This document shows, piece by piece, positions 40,252 through 47,877 of a stretch of DNA of 64,000 bases; the stretch's first letter is position 1, and every line of letters starts with the position of its first letter. The DNA lies in contig NZ_NFZV01000021.1 in assembly GCF_003399765.1 (NCBI RefSeq), positions 1-64,000 on the forward strand, read 5' to 3'. The position numbers and the translations under genes are program-made. This DNA comes from Alkalilimnicola ehrlichii (GTDB taxonomy: Bacteria; Pseudomonadota; Gammaproteobacteria; Nitrococcales; AK92). Under the pieces are notes generated by a model. It had not been told where the DNA came from. It ran no database searches and worked only from the letters and a program-made list of their open reading frames with translations.

Positions 40252-41196
40252 TCAATGCGGCACTGCCAGGCCTGCCACCCGTTCAGGGGGTAACAGCGTC
40301 AGCAAGGCTTTCATCTCACGCACCTCCTCGCCGGGCGGCCGGCCGAAGAAGCGCTTGAACTCACGGCTGAACTGCGAAGGGCTCTCGTAGCCCACCCGAG
40401 CGGCCGCCGCCGCTGCAGGCAAGCCATCCCGGATCATCAGCATTCGCGCCTGATGCAGTCGCGTCGATTTGATGTACTGCAGAGGGGTGGTTTGCGTCAC
40501 CGCCTTGAAGTGCACATGAAAGACCGCTGTGCTCATGCCGACTTCGCTGGCCAGGTACCCCACCTCCAACGGCTCGGCGTAATCCTCGTGGATGCGGTGC
40601 AACGCCTTGGCGATTCTGCCGAACTGGCCCTGCTGGGCCAGCGCCGCGCGCACGCTGCCGCCCTGCTCACCGACCAGCACCCGGTAGCAGATCTCCCGCA
40701 CGATACTGGGCGCCAGCACCTGTGCCTCCGTTGGCGAGCCAAGTGCCTCGAGCAGCCTGAGCGTGGCATCTGACATCGGCGCATCGAGCGGCGTGGAGAG
40801 CATGCCCCGCGGCGGTGCCGCCGAGCATGCGTCCGGCTGGTCCAACATGAAGGCCAGCTCCGCCACCACGGACATGTTCAGCCGAATTGAAATGGCCAGC
40901 AGCGGCTCCTCGGGACTAGCCTCGGTATCCGAGGTAAAGGGCAGCGGCACCGACAGCACGAGATAGTGCAGGGCATCGTAGAGATACACTTCATCGCCCA
41001 GGTAACCTCGTTTGCGCCCTTGGCACACGATCACGATGCTCGGCTCGTACAACACCGGGGTGAGCTTCAGCGGGCGGTCCGAGCGCATGAAGCGCACCTC
41101 GTTCAGCAGCGACTGGGTATACCCCTCTTGCGGCGCTAGCCGATACAGCAGTTCGATCATTCGCTCTTGGGAATCGAAAGTAGGTCGTGTCACCAC
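40252..41196 (-). CDS. AraC-family transcriptional regulator
   Basis: A 314-residue regulator. The N-terminal AraC_N-type domain (YEPSIVIVCQGRKRGYLGDEVYLYD) is followed by two C-terminal helix-turn-helix motifs (LEVGYLASEVGMSTAVFHVHFKAVT and AARVGYESPSQFSREFKRFFGRPP). Members such as YqhC control aldehyde reductases. I start at a GTG at 41196 with GAGG 8 bases upstream; the open frame extends to a TTG at 41238. It is divergent from the oxidoreductase at 41428, which is its likely target. Confidence 0.88.
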   Translation of the reverse strand: MVTRPTFDSQERMIELLYRLAPQEGYTQSLLNEVRFMRSDRPLKLTPVLYEPSIVIVCQGRKRGYLGDEVYLYDALHYLVLSVPLPFTSDTEASPEEPLLAISIRLNMSVVAELAFMLDQPDACSAAPPRGMLSTPLDAPMSDATLRLLEALGSPTEAQVLAPSIVREICYRVLVGEQGGSVRAALAQQGQFGRIAKALHRIHEDYAEPLEVGYLASEVGMSTAVFHVHFKAVTQTTPLQYIKSTRLHQARMLMIRDGLPAAAAAARVGYESPSQFSREFKRFFGRPPGEEVREMKALLTLLPPERVAGLAVPH

Positions 41197-41427
41197 GTGG
41201 TAGTCCTCGCTTTTCGCCTCACTTAGGCATTTAGGCAAATTTTTCTCGCAAAAGACACCTTAAAAGCACCTCGTCAATAGGATTAGGCAATGTTGCAATA
41301 GAAATGGCTCTGTCGGCTTGCAGTGCGCCTCCGTAGGCTTACCACAACAACGACGCTCTTGCTCGTGGATCGATTATCCGAGCCCCGCGAGAGAGTCATC
41401 CCAAGCCACCCATACGGAGTTATTCTG

Positions 41428-42150
41428 ATGAGCAAAGTCATTCTTCTCACCGGCGCCAGCAGCGGCATTGGCGAGGCCACCGCGCGGTTGCTGGCCAAAC
41501 AAGGCCATCGGCTGGTCATCGGCGCACGCCGTACTGAGCGCCTGGGAGCGCTGGCCCAGGCCATGCGTGCCGAAGGCGGCAACGTGGAGTATCGTTTGCT
41601 GGACGTCACCCAGCGCGAAGACGTGCAAGCCTTCGCCGATGCCGCGCTGGAGATGCATGGTCGCATCGACGTGATCATCAACAATGCCGGCGTCATGCCG
41701 CTCTCGCCCCTGGCCTCGCTCAAGGTCGAGGAGTGGGATCGCATGATCGACGTCAACATTCGCGGCGTGCTGCACGGAATCGCCGCCGTACTGCCCACCA
41801 TGCAGGCCCAGGGCGGCGGGCAGGTGATCAACATCTCCTCCATCGGCGGGCTCTACGTGGTGCCCACCGGCGCCGTCTACTGTGCGACCAAGTTCGCCGT
41901 GCGGGCCATTTCCGACGGGCTGCGCCAAGAGAACGACAAGCTGCGCGTCACCTGCGTCTATCCCGGCGTGGTGGAGTCGGAGCTGGCCGACACCATCACC
42001 GATGCCGGCGCCGCCGAGGCGATGAAGAGTTTCCGCCAGATCGCCCTCAAGCCCGACGCGATCGCCGCAGCCATCGCTCACGTCATCGCCCAGCCCGACG
42101 AGGTGGACACCAGCGATATCGTGGTTCGTCCCACCGCAAGCCCGGCATGA
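41428..42150 (+). CDS. Short-chain dehydrogenase/reductase
   Basis: A 240-residue classical SDR. The cofactor motif is TGASSGIG (residues 8-15), NNAG follows at about 87, and the catalytic Ser-Tyr-Lys lie in NISSIGG and YCATK. An arginine pair after strand 2 (ARRTER) suggests NADP(H). The substrate is unknown; the divergent AraC regulator suggests an aldehyde or ketone. GGAG lies 8 bases before the ATG. The next gene starts 26 bases later, so it probably heads an operon to 43547. Confidence 0.92.
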   Translation: MSKVILLTGASSGIGEATARLLAKQGHRLVIGARRTERLGALAQAMRAEGGNVEYRLLDVTQREDVQAFADAALEMHGRIDVIINNAGVMPLSPLASLKVEEWDRMIDVNIRGVLHGIAAVLPTMQAQGGGQVINISSIGGLYVVPTGAVYCATKFAVRAISDGLRQENDKLRVTCVYPGVVESELADTITDAGAAEAMKSFRQIALKPDAIAAAIAHVIAQPDEVDTSDIVVRPTASPA

Positions 42151-42176
42151 GCCCAGCCGCTTCGAGGAAAACTCCA

Positions 42177-42653
42177 ATGCTCTCATTTTCCACACGGCGC
42201 AAATCCGTGCTCACCGGGGGCGCCCTCATTGCCTCCGCGCTCCTGCCCTTCACGGTGCAGGCGACAACGACCGAAGCGCGCAGCGCACGAGGCGCCGAGA
42301 TGATCCGTCATCTCAACAACGGCGAAGCGCAGCCGAACCTCGAGGCCATGCGCGAGGAGTTTCCCTTCCTCGCCGAAGCGACGGAGGCCTATGCCTTGGG
42401 CGACGTCTGGGGGCGGGATGTGCTCGACAATCGCACGCGACAGCTGGCAGCTGTCGCCGCTATGGCGGCCCTGGGTGAAACCGGCCTCATGCGCGTTCAT
42501 GCCGGCTACGCGCTCAATGTCGGCGTTACGGAAGAGGAGTTGAAGGAGATCGTTTACATGATCACCGTACCAGCCGGGTTTCCGCGTGCCATTGCCGCCT
42601 CGCAAGCGCTTTCCGAGCTGTTCTCGGAGCGACGCTCAAGCGTTGTCGAGTAA
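42177..42653 (+). CDS. Exported carboxymuconolactone decarboxylase-family protein
   Basis: A 158-residue protein of the CMD/AhpD-like fold (DNRTRQLAAVAAMAALGETGLMRVHAGYALNVGVTEEELKEIVY). The N-terminus STRRKSVLTGGALIASALLP has a twin arginine and hydrophobic core, suggesting Tat export. The AhpD CxxC pair is absent (the AAMAALG...MRVHAGYA region lacks Cys), so it is unlikely to be a peroxidase. Such proteins often travel with SDR and AraC genes. It lies 26 bases downstream of the SDR. Confidence 0.82.
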   Translation: MLSFSTRRKSVLTGGALIASALLPFTVQATTTEARSARGAEMIRHLNNGEAQPNLEAMREEFPFLAEATEAYALGDVWGRDVLDNRTRQLAAVAAMAALGETGLMRVHAGYALNVGVTEEELKEIVYMITVPAGFPRAIAASQALSELFSERRSSVVE

Positions 42654-42656
42654 TTG

Positions 42657-43007
42657 ATGATGTCCACCAGACACGGCCTTCAACCGAGAGCGCTACTGTA
42701 CGTCGTTCTTACCACTGTCTTGATGCACGGCGGCGTACAGGCGGAAAACTTACAAGGAGATCTCCCCATGGCAGACCACCCTTATGTCGGGATGTGGGTC
42801 ACCGACGATGGTTACATTCGCCACGAACTGCTGCCTAACAATCGCTACGACGAAGCCCGCGGCGAGCGCGAGAGTGCCTACCAGGGCCGCTACCGTGTGA
42901 CCGGCAATTACATCGAATACTGGGACGACACCGGTTTCACCGCTGACGGTGAGTTCATCGATGGCGTGCTCTACCACGCTGGTATGGTGCTACGGCGGAA
43001 AGAGTAG
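42657..43007 (+). CDS. Atu4866-domain protein, exported
   Basis: About 116 residues with an N-terminal signal peptide (hydrophobic YVVLTTVLMHGGVQA, then ENLQG). The domain HPYVGMWVTDDGYIRHELLPNNRYDEARGERESAYQGRYRVTGNYIEYWDDTGFTADG matches the small Atu4866 family of unknown function. Two ATG codons in tandem (42657, 42660) are possible starts. Three bases separate it from the upstream stop, so it is cotranscribed. Confidence 0.8.
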   Translation: MMSTRHGLQPRALLYVVLTTVLMHGGVQAENLQGDLPMADHPYVGMWVTDDGYIRHELLPNNRYDEARGERESAYQGRYRVTGNYIEYWDDTGFTADGEFIDGVLYHAGMVLRRKE

Positions 43008-43057
43008 TATTCGCAGGATTAAAAAACCTTCACACACATAGCCGCAGGGGTTGCATA

Positions 43058-43547
43058 TTGAACATTAAAAAAACTACGTTCTAACAATCGGTGCACCTCT
43101 TATTCTCATGTCCTTGAATCCTTTTGTGCACGCTGAGAAATATCACGGCGCCGGTTCACAAGAGGTCTTCAATAAAGCACTCATTGAACAGGCCTTCGAT
43201 AACTGGCAGCAGGGGGCAGGGGATTTTTCGACCTATTATCAGAGAATGCCAAGTGGACGATCATTGGCTCCAGCCCGATTTCGGAGACCTATCGCTCCAG
43301 GCAAGAGTTGATCGATCACTCTATCAAACCAATTAACGCTCGCTTGGCCACGCCAATCACGCCCTATGTACGAAAGATCATTGCGGAAGAAAACATCGTA
43401 GTAGTGTTTTGGGATGGAAGCGCCACTACGCTAGATGGAAACCGCTATGACAATAACTATGCGTGGCATATGGTCATGGAAGAGGGAGAGATCACAGAGG
43501 TCACAGCATTTCTCGATACCTGGAAGCTGACAAAGCTTCTTGAGTAG
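43058..43547 (+). CDS. SnoaL/NTF2-like protein, exported (two -1 shifts)
   Basis: About 163 residues when read across two shifts. A signal peptide (LTIGAPLILMSLNPFVHA) is followed by a cystatin-like NTF2 fold (VFNKALIEQAFDNWQQGAG, LLSENAKWTIIG, ETYRSRQELID, VVVFWDGSATTLDGNRYDNNYAWHMVMEEGEITEVTAFLDTWKL). This family includes ketosteroid-isomerase-like proteins; the substrate is unknown. Shifts: a TT at 43079-43080 and a T5 run at 43224-43228, each needing one more base. The gene is more A+T-rich than its neighbours. The start is taken as TTG 43058 and is uncertain. Confidence 0.6.
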
Positions 43548-43946
43548 CGAAGCCAAGACTCGGCAGCCTGGACTCGCCGCCACTCTCCAGGAGTGTAGAC
43601 CCTGGCTGTCGCGGCTGTATCACAGCTCGCCCGGGGAGAGAGAGAAAACAAGCCGTCAATACGGGGTGTCTTTTATGAACCCCGGATTCAACGACGAAGT
43701 GCAACACGATGGAATTGCGGTAGAGGTGGGTGAGGTGCGTTAGCATCAGCAGTATGGACATGGTCACCGCACAGCTGTTGACAGGTCAAGAAACCATCGG
43801 AGACATGTCTTCGGTAAACTGGAAACGTTGCTGAAGCCTTCGTGCCGAAAGCGGCAGCGAGGACTACCGAAACTGAATATGCGGCTTTCGCCGCTGCCAC
43901 ACTGAAGCTCTCATGATCGCACCGTCGTAATCACCAACAACACCGG
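43548..43946. other. Intergenic scar region
   Basis: No intact gene. From about 43918 to 44085, partly under the next gene, a plus-strand frame (VVITNNTGQPMVTHIKLALFARGTNIHADDITAANLLEAS) has a coding look but no start and no recognised domain. It is probably the end of a lost gene. Confidence 0.35.
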
Positions 43947-45074
43947 TCAGCCCATGGTGACGCACATTAAGCTGGCGCTCTTCGCCCGCGGCACCAACAT
44001 CCACGCCGACGACATCACCGCAGCGAACCTGCTCGAAGCGAGCACAAGACACCGAGAACCGGCGGGTGGTGCCGGCTCTCGGTTTTGATGACCGTTCCTA
44101 CCTGCTGAGCTACGCGGCGCTATCCACTCCTCGCTTTTCGCCCATAGCTGTCTGGCCTTGTCGGCATCGAGTGCATACGATCTAACGCCCTCGGCAAACG
44201 GGTTGGGTGTATCGTCGATTGGCGCTATCGCGCAATCTTCAAGATAGCGCCCGCCAATTGCGTCCTTGTCCGCCACGACGGCGGCCCAGACCGACGTGGC
44301 GGCTGCCTGCGAGACCTGTTTCAGCTCTGTGGGGGGAAGCCCCGCTTCAGTGCGTGCTTTGCCCACCGTCTCGAACAGGCCCTGCAACTCCTCCGGTGAA
44401 AAATGACGGGCAAGATCTGTCATGCTGTTACCGGGCATCACCGAGGCGGCGCGGATACCGCGATCGCGATATCGCCTGTCGAACTCGACGGCGAACAGAG
44501 CATTGGCTGTTTTCGATCTGCCATAGGCGACAAAGGGGTCGTACGCTTGTCGCTTGAAGTTGGGATCATCCAGGTCGACATCGGCGGCACGGTGCGCCTG
44601 GGATGAGAGAACCACCGCACGTCCGTTATCGGCGAGCAGCGGCTCGATCCTGGTGAGCAAGGCAAAGTGACCGAGGTGGTTGGTGGCTAGCTGGTTTTCG
44701 AAGCCATCCACCGTGTGTCGGAACGGAGTAGCCATCACTCCAGCGTTGGCGATGATGGCATCGAACGGCTCTCCGCCAGCCAGTAGCCTGTCCGCGCAAG
44801 CCCGAACGCTCTGCAGGGATGCCAGATCCAACCCGATCAGATTCAGGTTGCCCCCGCCTTGCGCCGCTGCGTCCCGCACCGATGCCGTGGCCGCTTCGGC
44901 ACGAGGAACGTCTCTCACCGTACCGACAACACTGGCGCCCTTGGCGACCAGCGCACGGGCCGTTTCGAGCCCGATGCCCGACGATACGCCCGTTATGAGA
45001 AACCGCTTTCCCGTGAGATCGATACCGCCAAGCACCTCTTGGGCGGTCGTCTTTGCACCAAACGTCTTAGTCAT
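43947..45074 (-). CDS. Short-chain dehydrogenase/reductase with altered C-terminus
   Basis: A 375-residue SDR of the retinol-dehydrogenase-like group. The cofactor motif is TGVSSGIG (about residues 28-35), NAG follows at about 112, and the active-site YGRSKTANALF carries Tyr and Lys. Homology-like sequence ends near LWAKSEEWIA (about 320). The last 50 residues are Arg/Pro/Ser-rich and antisense to a coding-like fragment, so the natural stop was probably lost at a recombination joint. It lies downstream of another SDR on the same strand with a 55-base gap. Confidence 0.85.
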   Translation of the reverse strand: MTKTFGAKTTAQEVLGGIDLTGKRFLITGVSSGIGLETARALVAKGASVVGTVRDVPRAEAATASVRDAAAQGGGNLNLIGLDLASLQSVRACADRLLAGGEPFDAIIANAGVMATPFRHTVDGFENQLATNHLGHFALLTRIEPLLADNGRAVVLSSQAHRAADVDLDDPNFKRQAYDPFVAYGRSKTANALFAVEFDRRYRDRGIRAASVMPGNSMTDLARHFSPEELQGLFETVGKARTEAGLPPTELKQVSQAAATSVWAAVVADKDAIGGRYLEDCAIAPIDDTPNPFAEGVRSYALDADKARQLWAKSEEWIAPRSSAGRNGHQNREPAPPAGSRCLVLASSRFAAVMSSAWMLVPRAKSASLMCVTMG

Positions 45075-45129
45075 TTCCTTTCCTCTATCGTGTGCTTGGG
45101 TGAAACTTCATCGCTCCAATTCTTGAGCC

Positions 45130-45885
45130 TCAGATCTGGTACCCACCGGCTACGTCCAGCACGGTGCCGCTGAGGTAACTCGCGTTCGGCCCCGCGAGGA
45201 AACAGACCGTCGCCGCCACCTCCTCGAGGGTAGCGATCCGCCGGATGGCATGCAGATCCATCATCGTTTCCGGTACGTTGTGCGCTACCTCCGCCGCCAT
45301 GTCCGTCGGCATGATGCCCGGCTGCACGATATTGACCGTGATATTGCGGGGGCCGAGATCACGCCCGACACCTTTCGCATAGCCCGCGATGGCGGCCTTG
45401 GTGCCCGCGTAGTCCGCCACGCCGGGGATGGCGACACGGCTGGCAATACCCGAGCCGATGAAGATGATGCGTCCACCGTCCGAGAGTCTGCGTGCGGCGG
45501 CCCGCGTGGTTGCCACAGCGCCGAGCACGTTGACGTGCCATTGATGGTCGAGCTCGTCGGCGTTGAGTTCATAATCGTCGACGAGCTTGCCCTGAACCGC
45601 GATGGCTGCGTTATTGACGAGTATGTCGAGCCTGCCGAACTCGGCCATCACCGACTCGATCAGAGGCCTGGCGGCTGAAAGGTCGGCCTGGTCGCTTCTG
45701 ATCGCGATGGCACGAGCGCCCTTGGCCCTTAGTTTCTCGACGACTGCCTCAGCCTTTTCTCTAGATGCCACATAGCTGATCGCAACATCAGCCCCGTTTT
45801 CGGCAAGCGCTTCCGCAATGGCTGCTCCAAGCCCGCGCGATCCGCCGGTGACGAGAGCAACCTTACCTATCAACTCCTTCTGCAT
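45130..45885 (-). CDS. Short-chain dehydrogenase/reductase (FabG-like)
   Basis: A 251-residue classical SDR. The cofactor motif is TGGSRGLG (residues 13-20), NNAA follows at about 89, the catalytic serine is in FIGSGIASRVA, and YAGTKAAIAGYAKG carries Tyr and Lys. The C-terminal SYLSGTVLDVAGG is typical. GAGAGG lies 5-6 bases before the ATG at 45885; a longer start at 45903 is less likely. It is divergent from a TetR gene across an operator-bearing gap and is probably repressed by it. Confidence 0.92.
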   Translation of the reverse strand: MQKELIGKVALVTGGSRGLGAAIAEALAENGADVAISYVASREKAEAVVEKLRAKGARAIAIRSDQADLSAARPLIESVMAEFGRLDILVNNAAIAVQGKLVDDYELNADELDHQWHVNVLGAVATTRAAARRLSDGGRIIFIGSGIASRVAIPGVADYAGTKAAIAGYAKGVGRDLGPRNITVNIVQPGIMPTDMAAEVAHNVPETMMDLHAIRRIATLEEVAATVCFLAGPNASYLSGTVLDVAGGYQI

Positions 45886-45935
45886 AACTACCTCTCTCAA
45901 CATGGAGGAACGATTCCGTGCAAAGGGAATCAGGA

Positions 45936-45955
45936 ACAGTAACGACCGTTACTGT
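45936..45955. promoter_or_regulatory. Candidate TetR operator between SDR and tetR
   Basis: ACAGTAACG-AC-CGTTACTGT is a perfect 9-bp dyad with a 2-bp centre. An overlapping GTTAC-T-GTAAC and a partial copy near 45993-46007 add further half-sites in this 146-base divergent gap. Confidence 0.6.
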
Positions 45956-46031
45956 AACGCACGGTACTGAACTGGACTGGGGGCGTCAAGAAATTTAGTA
46001 TCGACCGGTATGGAAAAGAGGAGGCAATCCG

Positions 46032-46673
46032 ATGGGACGTCAGCGCGAATTCGATGTGGAGCAGGCTTTGGACGCTGCACTCTGTGTGTTCTGGCGCAAG
46101 GGTTACGAGGGGACTTCCTACACTGACCTGACGCAGGCCACGGGGGTCGAACGCCCCGGGCTCTACTCGGCGTTCGGCAACAAAGAGGCGCTGTTTCGCC
46201 AAGCGCTTGAACGCTACTACTCACACTACCTGGACTATTTCCCGACGGCGCTGGAGCAGCCGACCTCACGAGAGGTGGTGGAGCAGATCTTTCGTGGGGC
46301 GGCAGAGCTGCATACCCGCCACCCCGACCGCCCGGGGTGCCTTGGCATCCATGGTGCCCTAGCGGGCTCTGACGATGCCGAGCCTATTCGCCAGGCCTTG
46401 ATCGACGCGCGTGCTCGCGGAGAGGCCATGCTCCGCGACCGGCTCGAACGAGCCAAAGAGGAGGGGGATCTGCCAGATTCGGCCAACAGCGCTGCGCTTG
46501 CCGCCTATGTGATGGCCGTTCTCCATGGCATGGCCGTACAGGCCAAGGCCGGCTGCAGTCGCGATGTCCTGGAAGCGGTTGTCGACCAAGCCTTATCGAC
46601 TTGGCCTTCAAATCCTTCCGGGCGCGAAACGCAAAAAACCGGCGCGATTAAGCCGCTCCCTCTTCTTTATTAA
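46032..46673 (+). CDS. TetR-family regulator, C-terminus replaced at att
   Basis: A 213-residue TetR-type repressor. The helix-turn-helix is GYEGTSYTDLTQATGVERPGLYSAFGNKEALF (about residues 24-55). A C-terminal effector domain covers about 75-190. The last 21 codons (from SNPSGRETQKT) are read out of the att repeat and flanking chromosome, so the island boundary cuts the gene's natural end. The ligand domain is otherwise complete, so activity may be kept. It is divergent from the SDR at 45885. Confidence 0.87.
   Translation: MGRQREFDVEQALDAALCVFWRKGYEGTSYTDLTQATGVERPGLYSAFGNKEALFRQALERYYSHYLDYFPTALEQPTSREVVEQIFRGAAELHTRHPDRPGCLGIHGALAGSDDAEPIRQALIDARARGEAMLRDRLERAKEEGDLPDSANSAALAAYVMAVLHGMAVQAKAGCSRDVLEAVVDQALSTWPSNPSGRETQKTGAIKPLPLLY
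46611..46626 (+). repeat. attR: right boundary of island B
   Basis: An exact 16-bp copy of the tRNA-Arg 3' end (39703-39718). The inverted match to 39753-39777 runs from 46614 to 46638, past the att core. Confidence 0.8.
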
Positions 46674-46917
46674 TAAAGTAGAAGATCTTGATGTTCTGCT
46701 TTATTGCCCTGCATGTAGAAATGCCGACTTACCCCGCGCTGCTGCTGAGCGCTGTGCGGTGTTGTTGGGTCCGGTGGAATCCGCCGGGGCTCTTTAATTG
46801 GCTGCGCACTGATGCCGGCCCGCTTCTTGCTAATGCCTCGCTGTCTATGTCGTACGTGCAAGGCGCTGTAGGCGCTTACAACAACGACGTGTTCCACACC
46901 TAGGAGGATCGCTTTTG

Positions 46918-47679
46918 ATGGGAAGTACAGGCAGATTCTATGCAAAACGCTTCGCCGCCCGTTTACCTAGCCGCTGGCAGCAGCGGCTGCAGGTCTACCG
47001 CTGCGGCCGCCAGATCGACCGGAACATCTTCGTCACGGACGAGCCCGAGTTCGCATGGCTAGACGCCTTATTACGTCCCGGCGACTGGGTGTTGGATATT
47101 GGCAGCAACATTGGGATGTACACCTTGCGCTGTGCCAGCCTAGTGGGGCCTACCGGGCGGGTATTCGCTCTAGAGCCGGTGCCGGCTACCTTTAGCCTGC
47201 TGAGCGCGAACGTGCAGCGTGCGGCTTGTACCAATGTTACGCTGTTGAACGTGGCGGCTTCCGACCGCCCGGCCCTACATGGTATGGCCGTGCCGGATAG
47301 CGCGAGCGGTTTGAAGAACTACTATACCGCGCACCTTGAAGGCGACATTCCGGAGTTTCAGGTTACCTGTTTGCCGGTAGATAGCTTGGCGCTGGCCCAG
47401 CGAGTGCGCTTGGTGAAGCTAGACGTTGAGGGTCACGACTATTCGGTGCTACGCGGAATGCGCCGGCTGCTGGAGCGCGACCGGCCGCTGTTGATCGTCG
47501 AAGTCAGCTCTTCGCAGACGCGCCATTTCCTGAGCGAACTCGGTTATCGAGAAGATAGCTTGCCTGGGTCGCCAAATGGAGTGTTCTACTCGGCGGACGA
47601 GGTATTGCCGTGGCACGGGGCTGCGCCTGTTGCTAATCCGGTAGCCTCGCCTGCGCGTTTACCTGAGATCGAGGTTTGA
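46918..47679 (+). CDS. FkbM-family methyltransferase
   Basis: A 253-residue SAM-dependent methyltransferase. The SAM site is VLDIGSNIGMYTLRCASLVGPTGRVFALEP (about residues 58-87), followed by LVKLDVEGHDYSVLRGM near 160, which is characteristic of FkbM proteins. Relatives methylate sugars or polyketides. TAGGAGG lies 11 bases before the ATG at 46918; a TTG three bases earlier is unlikely. It stands alone just beyond island B with no glycan cluster beside it. Confidence 0.85.
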   Translation: MGSTGRFYAKRFAARLPSRWQQRLQVYRCGRQIDRNIFVTDEPEFAWLDALLRPGDWVLDIGSNIGMYTLRCASLVGPTGRVFALEPVPATFSLLSANVQRAACTNVTLLNVAASDRPALHGMAVPDSASGLKNYYTAHLEGDIPEFQVTCLPVDSLALAQRVRLVKLDVEGHDYSVLRGMRRLLERDRPLLIVEVSSSQTRHFLSELGYREDSLPGSPNGVFYSADEVLPWHGAAPVANPVASPARLPEIEV

Positions 47680-47877
47680 AGCGAAGCCGGTTCCGGCGTA
47701 CCTTGAAAGAGGAGGGCGGAGCCGGCGTTCTGTGTGTGCCGCCGTTCCGTGCGCCCTCTCCCTTCCATTCCACTAGCAAAGATCCCACTACCCATAAATG
47801 CTGGCCTCAAGCAGGAGGGCGATTACCTCCGCCAAGGTAGTCGCTATGCGTGTGGCCCAGTGTGCGACTAGCTCTCG

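Noticed and set aside
46688-46903. 71-codon frame before the FkbM gene
   Set aside because: No ribosome site, unusual Cys/Trp content, no recognisable family; likely chance.
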